This document shows positions 12,980 through 26,500 of a stretch of DNA of 64,000 bases, piece after piece. Position 1 is the stretch's first letter. Each line of letters begins with the position of its first letter. This DNA comes from Cheilinus undulatus (lineage: Eukaryota; Chordata; Actinopteri; Labriformes; Labridae), in assembly GCF_018320785.1 (NCBI RefSeq), contig NC_054868.1, positions 48,808,874 through 48,872,873 of the forward strand. The letters are read 5' to 3'. Made by a program: the position numbers and the translations under genes. Under the pieces are notes generated by a model. It was given only the letters and a program-made list of their open reading frames with translations, had not been told where the DNA came from and did no database searches.

Positions 12980-13460
12980 GCAAAGCAGATGGATTCGCCC
13001 ATTTTTGTGTTTCTCACTGGCAAATCCATCTTGCAAAGCTCCTGTCTGAACCATTTAGGGCCTGGTTAAACCTTTCCTGTCTTCAAGGATAGGATCCCAG
13101 TTTTATCAGAACTCGACAACATTTCCTCGTTAAAAGAAGAACAAAGAACAGCAGTGAGTTCTTTTCAAAAATGACAAAAGTCGTGTACTGACATGTCCAT
13201 AGTCCCCATGGTTCGCGTTATGCAGTTCTCTATGGCGTTTACTCGTCGGTAGTGGTGCACCTTGGTTTGGGGCAACGACGTCTCGTGTTTTGTTGCTCTG
13301 ATTGGCCTATAAAGATGTGACAGACAGAACATTCATCCAATCACCCCACGAGTTTTTTTTTTTTTTTTTTTTTCCCAAGGCGCTGCCCTTTCCAACGCTG
13401 TCAATGGGAGGTTTACCAGATGGATGTGTGAAACACATCCATCTGGCATGTCAGGTTAAT
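12980..13460. mobile_element. Possible MITE with relatives in the array
   Basis: The words AAATCCATCTTGCAAAGCTCC near 13,021-13,045 recur in inverted form at about 25,900-25,930 (GAGCTTTGCAAGATGGATTC) and partly at 44,480-44,500, all in otherwise unrelated contexts. This implies a small dispersed element. A T-run (13,353-13,373) and a strong hairpin (13,416-13,446) lie inside. Exact ends are not determined. Confidence 0.35.
13416..13446. repeat. Perfect inverted repeat (14-bp arms, 3-nt loop)
   Basis: The left arm CCAGATGGATGTGT and right arm ACACATCCATCTGG are exact reverse complements separated by GAA. The symmetry is too long to be a chance word. Confidence 0.9.
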
Positions 13461-15346
13461 AAAAGATACAGTGACAAAAGTTTTAGGTCACATCACACAG
13501 CCCTACAAGCTGACTGACTGCATGTGGGGACTAATTACATGACATGCACATGCTAACAAACATTTAAAATCTCTAAATTATGAATTTCTAACTTCTAGAA
13601 AAGAGCTTAGAGTGATAAGCTCTGGTACAAACTAAGTGAACATATCTTTAGTTATTTGCTTTGATCGCTGCATTTACCTCAGATGAGCCCCTGCACAATT
13701 TGGTAATAACATGCGATTGTGATTTCTCTAGCCATTATTGCAATTTGCAGTTTTAATTATCATTAACAACATGAATGGTATGATGAGTCTACTTGCTTGT
13801 TTATCAAGGAAATACATGACAGTTTTAAATGTCAAAATATACAGACTCTATGCTATATAAAAAAATACAAAACCAGAAGATTTTTTTAGTACTGCTTCCA
13901 AAATAACTAAATATTTTCCACAAAATAAAAGTTTTTCCATTTTTGAAAATAAAGGTTATTTTATAAAGTGTAATAGTGTCGCTATTGTACACTTAAAGGC
14001 CTTTCTGCAGGCATTTTTGTAAAACTTTTGAGTATTACTTAATACAAAATAATTGCAGCATATTATGCGGTCTGCGGTCTGTGATTGTGATTGTGATTGC
14101 AAATGTGGTCAGATTAATTGGGCTGTTTTTTAATGTCAGTGTATTAGTCATATCTCATCTGCTGAAGTGTTATTATCTGTAGGTGGTTCATGTTTACTTG
14201 GTGATGTTGGAGACCAGTTTGTAGTACATGTCATGATTAAATCACAGCAGTTGTTCATTCATTTGGTGGCAGAAAAACAGATGAAGCAGATGAAGAAAAT
14301 GGAAAGAAACTGAGAAGCAGGTCATAAATGTTAAGACTAACCCAGGTATTTCAATGCAGACTGGCTGGCTAGGTGGTTTATTAATCCCTGTACACAAAGA
14401 CCATCGGACAAATCTCAGTATTTAATGTCCTGGACATGATCACCAAAACTAATATGAATTTGACAAGATATTTCTATGCCTGGAGTTCTTCATTGTCGAT
14501 GCCAGGTTTCTCAGTTGGACTTTACCATTTAGTTGATTGTTGACCCACTGGGCTGTAAGTGAATACAGCTCTGGAATTGCTGGCATTGCTAAGGATTATC
14601 TTGTCACTGTGAGACAACTTGTATTCTTCTGCCACACTATTAATATCACTGCAGGAAAGGACCCATTAATTTCTAAAGTGACTTGACTGCGAGTTCCTGC
14701 TAACTCTCTGCCACCAGTCAGGCTCTGCCCCCAAAGCACGTCATCCCTGAGTACAAACACATAAACTGTCTGTCTGATGTTGGCTGGGCCCCACAATATT
14801 ATGTTGTTTTATATCTTAAAAGTGTATTTATATTTTCAAAAGTATATCAAAAATGTTTGACTGTTTATATGATTAAAACCTTAAAGTACCACTTTCTAAA
14901 CTACCCAAAGCAATGCAGTTGAAGGAGTCTCTAACACTGAGACTTTGTTATTCATTACTCCAGATCCCACGAACAAAGACCAAGTAAAATGCTAAGTATG
15001 ATGCTGCTTATTACTTATTATGTGTACTATCTTAAGTTTAAATTCTCTTGGTTCAGAGCTTTTACAAGGAGTGTTTTGATGAGGTGTGAAGCTCACAGGT
15101 TCTCCAAATGAAAACATAAACTGATGCCCAAGTTGACACTGGAATGCTTTGGCAGTGACAGCTCTATTTTCATGACATTTTTGGCAAAGAGAACAAAACT
15201 AGAGCATACCTGAGTGTTTTAATACCTGCTTGCCAACTCGCCAGCAGGTGAATGCAGGGAGACAGGAGACTCTCACTTGTGTTGAGACATGAAGTGACCT
15301 TGATCTGTTCTTCTTTGTATCACTCCCATCCTCCATATCTCTGCAG
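13461..15346. other. Non-coding stretch, no supported gene
   Basis: A/T-rich sequence with short TGTGATTG repeats near 14,080. No exon or transposon end was identified. Confidence 0.35.
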
Positions 15347-15461
15347 AGAAGTCATTAAACGCTGGAGAAGACAGAGACAGGCGCTCAACAAGCCTGAGCT
15401 GGAGGAGCTGAACATGAGTGGGATGAGGGAGAACCGCAGAGGGAAAAGTTATAAAGGCTGA
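15347..15461 (+). CDS. Candidate terminal coding exon of an unrecognised gene
   Basis: A pyrimidine-rich acceptor (CTCCATATCTCTGCAG) is followed by 38 codons and a TGA. The peptide begins EVIKRWRRQRQALNKP, continues with an acidic leucine-rich segment, and ends with a basic tail. It is hydrophilic and charged, and it stops cleanly, which resembles the last exon of a cytosolic tail. Upstream exons of the same gene could not be identified in the window, and I do not recognise the family. It may also be a chance open frame. Confidence 0.35.
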
Positions 15462-17494
15462 TGAGGATTGGCCCTGGTATTAAAGGAACAATTACTGTGT
15501 TGTCTTATTAATCTGTCTGGTAGTGTTTGGCACCAAGGGCTGCTTGGAAAAATGCCTCCTCTTGACTGACACTGACACTACAAAAAGCAGTACTGAGTTA
15601 AAACAGAACAAATGCACATATAAATGAGCAGAATGACTTTTGAATTATTTTTTTCTTCCCACAGACAAATATTAAAAGCAGGTCTGTCAAAAAGTTTGCA
15701 ATCTTTACTGCTGGAAAAAAATTCTAATTGAAAAAACCTACAGTGACCCTGTAATTTAAAAAATATTATTTTTCCCATTAGGTCTACGCACAGAGGAAAA
15801 CGTTGCAGAAACTGATGGTGTGTTCTGACAGTAAATTATCAGTCAACATTACAATATAGTAGCCTCCTTGATGTTTCCATGTTTGTAGTTTACATCCCAC
15901 ACATCAGGCATACAGCCTGAGCTCTCCCCTGCATTCTTTAGTGATGTCTTCCAGTAAGTAATGTTGCATAAAAAGAAGTATATTTAGAACAATGTTCATG
16001 ATGCATACATGCACACTGGGAAGAACAGCCTAACTCGTGCTTTTTTCCAAAGTAACATAAATAATGTCACTGAAAATTAATTTTCTACACTTATCCTGTT
16101 CCCAGCTATCAACTTCATTAACTTCATTATAATTTAATTTTCAGAGAAATGTCACCCACAAAAAATGTGAAAATAAGCTGGTTCGGTTTAGTCTCTCTGC
16201 TGCTTCTACCAGAAGTTCCACCCCTTCTAAAATATGATTGGCAGGTGAGGGAAAAGTGACACCGATGAGTGCAGCGCTGCTCCAAAAGAGTGCTTTAAGT
16301 ATGGCGACAAAAACAGCTGATGCTGAGACTGAGTGTCAGATTGCTGGACTACACTGGTTTTGAATTGAAAATAAGTGCTGCTAGCGCTACAAAGCCGGCT
16401 ACGGACATGGGCCCTAATGATGCAATGTTGGTTTGCAAAATAAGGCTAACGCTAGCAGTGCTAAGACCGCTGACCTTCCTCCTCCTTGCAGATTAACAAC
16501 CACAATACTGTGCTGAATTTCGTCAGTGTCAGTATGACATGACAGATTCTGGACAACTTTCTCCCAATTTTCTACAAAAAAACATAGTGCTACACCATGC
16601 TGTTCTGATGAGATGTGCCATCGGTGCTTTAAGTTATAGGATGTTTACATCAGAGTAAAGAGCAGCAGTCATTCAGAAAAAAATAGAGTAGTGGCGAGTG
16701 ACTGTCACTGTTTAGACAGAGCGCCTGTCCAGGATTACGGGCCTGAAATGATAAATAATATTAATGATTAGTTTAACTGACTTGTAGTCCCAGTGATGAC
16801 TCAAAGAGGTCCAGCTTTAACCATTTAACTGACTAATCTTGTGCACACCTACCACTAACAGTTAATATATGAGTAAAATACAACAAAGTATTGTGATTAG
16901 ATGATAATTAAAGCCTAAAGCATTAATCGACAGCCCGTGTAAAATAACAAAAGTGGTGAAATTGTCAGCAATATAAGGTAAATTAACTGTAAAGTTCTGT
17001 CCCACAGCTCTCTTAGAGGTTGTCAAGCATGCTTAATGGGTTTCACTAGAGCTCAAACACTTGAGTCATGTCAAAACAGTAGCAGGCTTATGAGAATAGC
17101 TGCTCGTTTAAGCTTTTTTCTGTTAATCTGCATGAAGGACTGTGATTCATTTTCCTCGTTCTTTCAAGCTTTTTTGAGGTTGTCTACTCAGCGTAGATGT
17201 TGAAGTATTAAAAAAAGTGATACCCTAATCAAATTAGGTCATCAATCACAGGGAGGGTTATGTTCTAGTAACAACAAAGTAAATGGAATTCAAAATGCCG
17301 TACTTTGAAATGGCTTTTGATTTGTGTTATGTTTCAACAGACTTCCTTCCATGCCTTCACGTGATACAGTACATAAGCCTACCAACTTACCCACATCTTG
17401 GTGAATTCTGATGCAGAGATTACATTTCAGTTAGCACTTAAGCCAGTTAGAAACAGTACGTTTTTACCAGTGCCGGTGGAAATGCCTTTCAAGA
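15462..17494. other. Non-coding stretch, no supported gene
   Basis: No splice-flanked open frame or transposon terminus was recognised. It could be the 3' untranslated and intergenic region after the candidate exon at 15,347. Confidence 0.3.
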
Positions 17495-17760
17495 CCCTTC
17501 AGTGCAGAGTTTGCATATTCTCCCTGTGCATGCATGGGTTCTCAGACCAGACCAAAAGAAGACCAAAAGCATGCTTGTTAGGTTAACTGATGACTCTAAA
17601 TTGGCCAGAGTGTGAGTGTGAGTGTGCCTGGTTGTCTCTATATGTCAGTTTGCGATTGACTGATGACCAGTCCAGGTGCTCTCACCCAGTGACAGCTGGG
17701 ATAATCTCCACCCCCTGTGACCCAGAGGGGTAAGCAGTGTAAATTGGATGGATGGACTAG
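17495..17760 (+). repeat. Dispersed retrotransposon-tail-like repeat
   Basis: It contains GTTTGCATATTCTCCCTGTGCAT, GACTCTAAATTGGCC, TGACCAGTCCAGG and ends in GGATGGATGGA. The order matches the segment in gene E split between 60,450-60,479 and 62,476-62,735. I recognise this as a very common fish dispersed repeat, probably the tail of an RTE/L2-type LINE. Confidence 0.6.
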
Positions 17761-18208
17761 AGATACACCGATTGTGAGAGGGTCAATACCAATTTTCAAA
17801 GTGATAAATTGGCCAATGCTGATAATGATCATTTCAGCTTTTCTTCTGATTGTAAGTTGAGTCTAACAGCGCCAACATTTTCTATGGTGTTTGACCATGA
17901 AAACAGATCAGAGCTTGTCCAGCAGGAGACTTCCTCTGCCAAATAAAAGAATTAACAGCCTTCAATCGATCATTGTTTTGGCATACTGAATGTCAGCATT
18001 ATATGACTAACAACAAATGAACACTGGCTACTGACATCTGTTCACCTCACATCACTGTTGGCTGATGTTTGTCAACAGGATACATGTATGTTAATGCACT
18101 GACTGGCATGCAAACAAACACACCCTGACCTTGTCACAAGAGTAGAGGCTTCCTGTGTCGTCACTGCTGTATTATGGCTGGGCATAAGAAAGTTACAAGC
18201 AGCTACCA

Positions 18209-19918
18209 ATAGGGTTTGACCAATACTTGTTTTTCATGGCCGATACAATACTAATTATTAGTAGTTCATGAGAAGAATAATCAATGTTTGGAACCGATAT
18301 GCATTTATTATGACATAATAACATACATACAAATTGTACTTAATGTGGCAAAACTGTAAATGGCGGCCTGGGATACTGCATGCCCTCTCTCTCCCCGGCT
18401 CCCTCCTTTCTCTACCTGAGGGCTGCAGCACACCTAAGTGCAATTAGCACTCAGGTTGGAGGAGGGGGAAGTATTTAGAGAGGCAGGGGAGAGGTGCACA
18501 CAGGCCTGGCACACACTCTTGGACAAAGTAATGTGCTGTTGCGTGTTGGTTAACTTCCTGTACTTTCTAATGTAGTTGACGGATTATTGGTTATTATTTC
18601 TAAGCATCTTTTCCCTAAGGTTACCCCCCATGCATGTTTCGATTGCTGGGTTTTGCTGATTTCGTTGGGACTGTAGTCTGCTGGTAGTCCTGTTTTCTCA
18701 TTGTCCTTTCTATCCTAAATAGTAAGTTTATTTTTGGTTAGGTAGATTTAGCTGGGGTGGTGGCTGGTTCAATGGCCCATTGGGGGTTAACCACGTCCAC
18801 CACGCTCCTCGTGTTCTTTATCTTTACAGCCCCTTTTGTTTCATCGATTTAATTTTAATTGATTGCTTTTCATAACTGAATATAAATAAAGCTTGGGTTT
18901 TCCTTTCAATTGTTAATTTGTTGTTTGTGTCCATTTTTATGTTACTGGTCTCTTTGTGTTCAAGCCATGTGTTGTTTATTAGTTTATTTAAGAGGGCTTA
19001 ACATAAAACTGCATGATTGGAAAATGAAAGAAAATAAACAATGAAGCCCTGGCCAAGCAAAACAGCAGAAGAAGGAAAACAGGCGGTGATGCCCTATGCT
19101 CACTGAGTCAGTGGCGCCCAGACTGAAGTGATAATTGGCTGGCACTCACGGGATCTAGCCAATCAGATTGTGTTGTATGCTGCAGTGTTCATTTCGTCGA
19201 CTGAAACTATGACTAAAACTGTTCATCGACAACCTTTTTTTCCATGACAAAAACTAGACTAACAAAAATAGATCTGCGATGACTAAAACTGACAAAAACT
19301 AAGCTTGGTTTTCGTCAAGATGACTAAAGCTAGACTAAAATATAATGTCGTTTTCGTCTGACATTCAAATCCATGATATTTCTCCACTGTAGGTAAATCT
19401 GTCAAAACACAATATAGCTGTAGCTATTCTGCCTCTCAGCTGTACAAAGCAGGGACCCCAGGTTTGGCAGGATGCAGAAAACACACTACCATGACTTGGT
19501 ACCAGATTTAGACAAGAAAATAAATGCTCGGACTAAAAGTAAAGACTAAAATGTGAAGAATTTTGATGGACTAAAACTAGACTAATGCCTTGAGTTTTCA
19601 TCAACTAAAACTAGACCTAAACTAAAAAGAACAGAAATTACTAAAAATGTGACTAAAACTAAAATGCATTTCATTTAAAGACTAAAACTAAGACTAAAAT
19701 TAAAAATAGCTGCCACAATTAACACTGGTATGCAGGGCATTTGGTGAGACTGTGGAGAGTGAAATAAAGCCAGAGGGGAAGACATACCTTGCAGTGGAGC
19801 CTCTTTTTGATCAATTTTATCGATTATTGGTAAAATAAAATACTAATACCGATAATCGGCAAAATGCCTAGAATAGGCCTTAATAATAATCAGCCAGGTC
19901 GATAATCAGTCATCGCTA
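18209..19918. mobile_element. hAT-like insertion upstream of receptor gene A
   Basis: The element is flanked by an exact 8-bp duplication AGCTACCA (18,201-18,208 and 19,919-19,926). Its ends are loosely inverted (TAGGGTTTGACC versus TAGCGATGACTG read inward). The upstream regions of genes C and E run through the same site without it (for example near 39,925 and 55,615), which confirms the empty site. It has no intact transposase. A second element is nested at 19,183-19,727. Confidence 0.75.
19183..19727. mobile_element. Nested hAT-like element rich in GACTAAAACTA
   Basis: The termini CAGTGTTCATTT and AATTAACACTG are inverted copies. The flanks are GTATGCTG (19,175-19,182) and GTATGCAG (19,728-19,735), a 7-of-8 match to a target duplication. 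The interior is a simple-sequence-like series of GACTAAAACTA variants. A fragment with the same vocabulary lies at about 26,085-26,150 in gene A. Confidence 0.7.
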
Positions 19919-20310
19919 AGCTACCATAGTCAGGTGTAAAATGTTAAATAATGTGCAGTATCTCCCACACTTCACATGTTACAGATACTTAAAATTCAAG
20001 AACATAACTGAGTGAACTTTTTTTGATGAGGTGAGATCATATGGCAGACACCCTGTCACATTTCACTTAAAGAGCTTTACATGAGCAAACCCATAACTGT
20101 TGAATTTAACTGGATACACATGACCCAACATAGGTGATAATAGGTGCTCACTGCCTACTTGTTGCAGCCTGAATTCATCCCTGCCTGCTGTAGTTGTGTG
20201 CTGTAATACAGCGCCCTCTAGAGGATAAGAGAGAAGGTTAATGTCATGAACAGTCAGATGGGGGTAACAACACTTAGGTTCAGTTGGAGGTGAAAGGGGG
20301 TAAGCACATG

Positions 20311-20324
20311 TCAGGAAGGAAGTT
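20311..20324 (+). promoter_or_regulatory. Conserved GGAAGGAAGTT block upstream of gene A
   Basis: TCAGGAAGGAAGTT lies 204 bp before the start codon. The same word is found at a similar place before all five paralogues. GGAAGT is the core of ETS/PU.1 sites, which commonly drive TATA-less promoters in myeloid and B cells. Binding itself is inferred. Confidence 0.4.
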
Positions 20325-20514
20325 GTTTTTTTTTTTTTTCCAATTTTGAGGTCTGTCACCACTCAGATGTTAGTCATTTTTTCCTCTTCACACTGTTGAA
20401 AGGAAGTTCCATTAGGTTTTGATAAATCATTCCTGATTTATGACTACTTCTTAGAAGAATCAAGCTGATAGGAACATTTGATACTCTAATTCGATCTGAG
20501 AGAATACATCAGTC

Positions 20515-23500
20515 ATGATCAGGGCCGAAGTTGGGTGTGTGTTTATGGGACTCATCATGTGCATCTCAGGTATGTTTACGACTGTAAAGTATTGGAGTAC
20601 ATTTGATTACTTTATTTAGAGTGAGAGTGATGTTGTAATGTGAAAAAAATTAATGTTTAAGGTCACCTCTCAAAATCGTCAAACCTATAAAAGACCATAT
20701 TATCCATAATTATTGAGGTATTTTGCACAGAGGCCCTGATCAAAATGGAATGGACCTCTCAATTTGTTTTCTTCTTTTCAGGGTTCCTGGAACCACCAAA
20801 CCACCGCATCTGTGCTCTAAAAAGTTCCACAGTGAATCTGCCCTGTATAACCAAAAACAACAAGACAAATATGAGATGGTACACTCTGTTTGCGTATAAC
20901 AGCCTAAGCCAGAGGGAGGTTAATTATGACACTGATGACATTTTTGAAGACAATCATCAAACTCTAACGATCAAAGATGTGAGAGAAAGTGATGAGGATT
21001 ATTACTGCTGCGCAGAGAACGCTGAACAACCTGGCATCTGCTGGAACAAACGTATTCAGCTCCGTGTCGCAGGTACGCCACTGTCACTGATGAATTACTG
21101 AAAACATCTGATCAGTGTATTCAGTCTCATGTCATTATATCAGACCTGCAGGTAAAGGTGATTCCTGCCACAGAGGGACAGAAGGTAACACTGATGTGTA
21201 GCACCAGCTGTCCTCTGACTGAAAGCCCTTCAGCCTACATCTGGTACAAGAACGGAGAGTTCCTCTATGAGGACTGGTCTCCCTGGTACCAAGAGCTGGT
21301 CAGCAGTGACAGAGAATCCAGGTACTCCTGTGCTGTCAAAGGCTACGAGGATTTTAGAGCACCTGAAGTCTCAGTGAGTAAGTGAAAACTTTTACTTATT
21401 ATGCTGGACAATGTCTCAAAGCCATTGGAAGCCTCACTAATTTCTAAATGTATAATAAAGGGTTGATATCTAAAGAACAGAAATCACAGCTTTACAATGT
21501 TTTATCCAATTAAAAAAAACTGGATTTCAAAAAATCTGTTGCTAAATTTTGATTAAAACAATTTAATGATTAAATCTCATTTTAAAATTGAATACTTTTA
21601 CATTTCAAACAACAGTTTATATTAGTTCAAATCTGAAGAAATCCTTTACAGTTCAGGAATCAGATGAAAGAGATGTATTTTAAGGCACTGTCTTTTAGAT
21701 TTACTTTAAATAATTTCTGCACCCTGACTTAGAGGTAAGAGACAGTTTTAAAGTACTTATTCTGTGAAATACACAGAATAAGGAATATGCAGGAGTGCAT
21801 GTACAAAATGACTCCTGAGTAATGTGAAATTAAAACAGGAATAATTCAGAGGCAAATTTTAAAACCACTTTCTATGCACATCAGGGGTGACACAATTTTC
21901 TGAATAAATTGTGCAAAATAACATTAGTGCTGCAAAAGTCTGCAGTGTGTTTTGTCCTCTGGTAAACTGAAGTACATTACAGCAAAAGATAAAAATTGTA
22001 TTTCTGCCTCTCTCTGCTTTTCATACTAGAACCTTTAGTATACTCAGAGAACCACGTGTGCTTAGAGGGAACACGCAAACTCTGCACAGAAAGGCCCTGA
22101 CGGGGCAGCAAACAAAACAATATAAATAATAGGATTCTAAGGGTCCTCTCGAGGTTCACTTTGAGAGGGAATCACGTAAGTGTTACAGTACTACAGGGAG
22201 CTGAGACCCGTACACATGAGGTAAGAGGAGACTTTGTTGTTGTGTTTAGTTTTAAGCACACATTTGTCAGGCTGCCTGTCTCCATCTTTTACTTGGCAGC
22301 ATAATGTCAGATTAAAGTTTAAAACATCTTAGCACTGGCTAGAGAAAAATATTAATATGAAAGGGAGAAAAACAACAAGCAGTTTAATGGAGAGGACACT
22401 GCTCCTCTGACAGCCTCTACCACAGGCAGTAACAGGTGTTTTGACTGATGTGTGCTCGCTGGGAGTGAAATTAAAAAAAATAATAAATTCCCCCAAAATA
22501 CATAATATATAATGATAACAAAAGAAACAATCATTTCATGCAAATTATTTGCACCAAAAGACACATTGAATGCCCCGGTGAATGTTAACAATGAAGTTTA
22601 GAGATGTGCTCAAGAATTTTTCTTTACAACAAATTTCTGAATAATTAATCAATCGATTTATTAATGCCTTGTCTTCTTGTCTGGTGATTAACATGACCCA
22701 TCCAACATAGAATTACTCAGATAAGTTAACTGAAAATGAGTATTTAGGAATCCAGCCAGCATCATGGTATAACAACATCATCAAGTAAATCTGTCTCATA
22801 CTAAAGGTACACTACTTCCTGTTCAGATGAAAAACCTGCTTTGATTTTGAAATAAATAAACTTCTTTTGTTGATCAAATCTAGCATTACTAGCTTAATAA
22901 TGGAAAAAAGGAATTTGCCACAGGTAGCTAAGGGTAAGAGTAAAAAGTGAAATGCTTTAAAATTGAATGCGTGAGAACCAGGAGGATGTCAATCAAAGTG
23001 AGGGACATGAAAATCAACCTGTATTCTGCAAAAAGACCTGCCAAAAGGGTCATAAGTAGGGGTGCACTGATTGCAGTTTTCTGGCCGATCACCGATCTTT
23101 AAAAAGCCTGACCTGCCGATTTTGGCCGATACAGATATTTTTTTGATAACTGACAGCATACACCTTCAATGTTCCAACCTTATTTTATTGAAAAACATTG
23201 AACAATACCCGTGAAACAATACAAACTTGTTGTTTTAACTGCACATGAGGTAGTTCTTTCAAATATAAATGAAAAGTTTAGAGCATTGCTGTCCAAACTA
23301 CTAAATTATATCAGTTCTTTTAGTCTTTCTTTATATGAAACCGATCTTATCCACTGATCTTATCTAAGTATCAGCCGATCACCGATCCCCTAAAATTAAG
23401 GAAATCGGCAACGATTCCAATTTTGGCTGATCAATCGGTGCACCCCTGGTCATAAGTTTAAAGTTGTTTTTTTTTTGTGCCTCTGACAGTGCATGCCTGT

Positions 23501-26500
23501 TTAACAAGACTCTTATCTTTATATAACAAATGCATTTTACTTCTAGTTCCAAGTAACATTAATAATGTTATGGTTTATTTATCATACACCTGATAATCCA
23601 ATGCAATTTTTGCTCAAATCCAAACTATTGTAACACAACTCTTTAATTTCAGATTTTGTTGACAGAAGATGCTTTGGTGTGACCTACACTGATATTAAAT
23701 ACTGTCCAAGTTGGTGGTCAAATGGAACCTGCTTCATCCTTTATCCCATGAGTAAGTTTGACAAAATCTCAACGAACGCTCACCTCAAATGGCTTAATGG
23801 TTTGTTTGTTTTTTATTTATGACAGAGATAAAGGAAGACAGATGATATTTCTGCACATTTAGATAAAGCTTACTTTTACTTTTGTTACTGTACACTATAC
23901 TCTGGACTCCTAAAAATTGAAATTACTAATAAAGATGTTTTGTCCCCTTACAGAAGTCTGGGTTGTAAGCACTCACAATGGAGACCAACTGACCTGTCAC
24001 GACAGCTGTATGAATTCAACCATATTTTTTGATTACAGCTCTTACAGCTGGTACAGAGGTGGAGAGTTAAGTCTATTCAGGAAAGAAAAGCATTTTTATC
24101 CTGTTAGTAGCTCTAGCAAAGGATACAGCTGTGCCATTAAAGACCATGAGGATTTGATCTCTGCTGAAATCTGTGACTAGAAACTAATCAGAGTTGTTCA
24201 GTTACTTAAACTGAAACAATTTTGTGACTAATAAATATTTTGCAAGATGTTTTTAAGCACTGATGGAGGCAAACAGCCAAAATAGATCATTCATGATACT
24301 GATAAGTGTCTTTTTGACATGACCCTTATGTAGCACTTTGTTTGGAGTATCACTATTGTATCCATATAAACATAAAGGATCAAACACAGATTTTTATTGG
24401 AGTGAAACATCTGTGGGCTGATTATCTTGATTCTAAGCGGCTGCCTACTTTTCTTTGTTCACAGTGTATTCAGTGCATAATATTTAGTATCCTGGGTGAC
24501 AGCTGCTTTTCTGTGTGCTGGTGATTGTTTTCAAAGTTACTGCTCATTTACACTGTTTTCTACAAAAAGATGTTTTATGTGATTACAAAAGTTAAACCAG
24601 TCTACAAAGAGAGTAGATGGTTATTAGGATAGTGGGACTACATCACAGTCATTTCTGTTCTACTGGGGTGTTTACAGTATGGGCTAAAACTGTAACACAT
24701 TTTTCATTTAATTCCAGGTGTAAATAAAGGAAACTGTTGGAGAGTGAACTATGTCAGCAGGAGAATCTGTGCTCTTGAAGGCTCTTCAGTGAATATTACA
24801 AGTGAATATTCACATCCTTCCAATCAGTGGCCCAAGCATAAACACTGGTATAAATTAAAGAATGGTAGAGTGGAGGATGCTGAGATGATGACTGAGGCTG
24901 TGGATCGAGTCAGGTTCTATGACAACATGAAGAACCAACACATCCTTAAAATGACGAACCTGAAGAAGAATGACTCAGCAGAATACAGATTCAGACTGCA
25001 ACAAGATGATAAAGAATGGAGAAAGGCTGACATACCCGGAGTTAAGATCATAGTTACAGGTAACTGAACATATTTTCTTCCTCACAGCTTGAGAACTAAA
25101 GACTGAGTGGGTGAATATTTTTCAGTCTAAAGACTGAAGTGATACAATGGATTACAAATCAGACTTTGTCATGAATCACATTGTTTCAGAAACAGAATCA
25201 GCTATTGACCAAGTATGCTTACACAAAAAGGAATTTGACTCCGGTTGGCTTTGCTTTCAGCGTACAGGAATTCAACATCAAATACAAAAATTTAAAACTG
25301 ACAAAAGTATTTAAAAAATGAAGATTTAAGTATGTACAAGCTCTTGTTGGTTTTGATGGTGCTTAACACATCACATACACTCTGCTTATTAAGCGGATGT
25401 GTGTGTATGCGTCTGTGCAGCGGTTGCACCTGCAGAGCTTCCTGTGTTATAGCTGCAGGAGCATGCTACATGACCAATGTAACCAACATTAAGCTTTTGA
25501 CTGATATCATACAAAGCCACCAAGCCACCAGCTGCTAACTGCATCATGATGTCTATCATCGCCTGATATTTGCTTTGTACCTCTGAGAGCAGGGATGTAT
25601 TTTTCTTTTGAGTGACGGCAGCAGTGAGGTTAGGTTTGCACTCCCACGCCACAAAATTACATTGCACATAGACACCTACAAAGACCTGCATCAGGGGAAT
25701 ACTCCTGATCCTGCAGCTGTTTGAAAAGCAAGTTGGGTTCTGATAAAACTGGTGCTTTAGCAGCATCCATGCTAATGTCTTTCACCATAATGGCACCGGT
25801 CTCTTGTTGCTGCTTGCTTACGTCACGACTTCACCGTGCCTGAAAATACTGCCCCTCATCACTGATTGGTCTTGTCACTTTATAACTGGGCCCAAACGGT
25901 TCAGATGGGAGCTTTGCAAGATGGATTCGCCAGTGAGTTTGTTGTTGTTGGGTGTCATTTGTTCTCTTGTCTCTGTCTTTTGTTTCATTCTGTTGCTTTG
26001 TTTTTCTGTAAATCTTATTTCTAAAAGGGCTTTACAAATTTGTCAACTAAAACTAACCACCAAATAGCCACTAAATAGATTTTTGACAAAAACTCTGACA
26101 AAAACTAAGTTTAGTTTTGGTAAAAGAGACTAGAACAAGACTAAACTAACTACCTCATAAATGCTGTCTTTTTCCACTGAAAATCTCTATACAAGGATTT
26201 TGTTGCAGTACACTGACCCATAGATGCAACCCAATTTGTTAGGGGTGATCCAAACAGATCACGAATCTGCTGTGATCTAGTTCACCTCTAACAGACAAGC
26301 CTTATGATCTAAAACACTTCATACTGACAGTATCCTTCTTTTCAGATCTAAGGGTGACATTCAGTCCATCTGCAGAGGTGACAGAAGGTCAAAGAGTCAC
26401 GCTAACCTGCAGTACCAGCTGTCCTCTGACTGATGATGCAAACTACATTTGGTACTGGAACACACAACTTTTGACCCCGCCAGAGAACCAAAGCAAACAT

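Noticed and set aside
25389-25766. 125-codon minus-strand open frame in gene A intron 6
   Set aside because: It lies in a repeat-derived insertion absent from the sister genes and shows no domain; it might be part of a transposon but cannot be supported as a gene.
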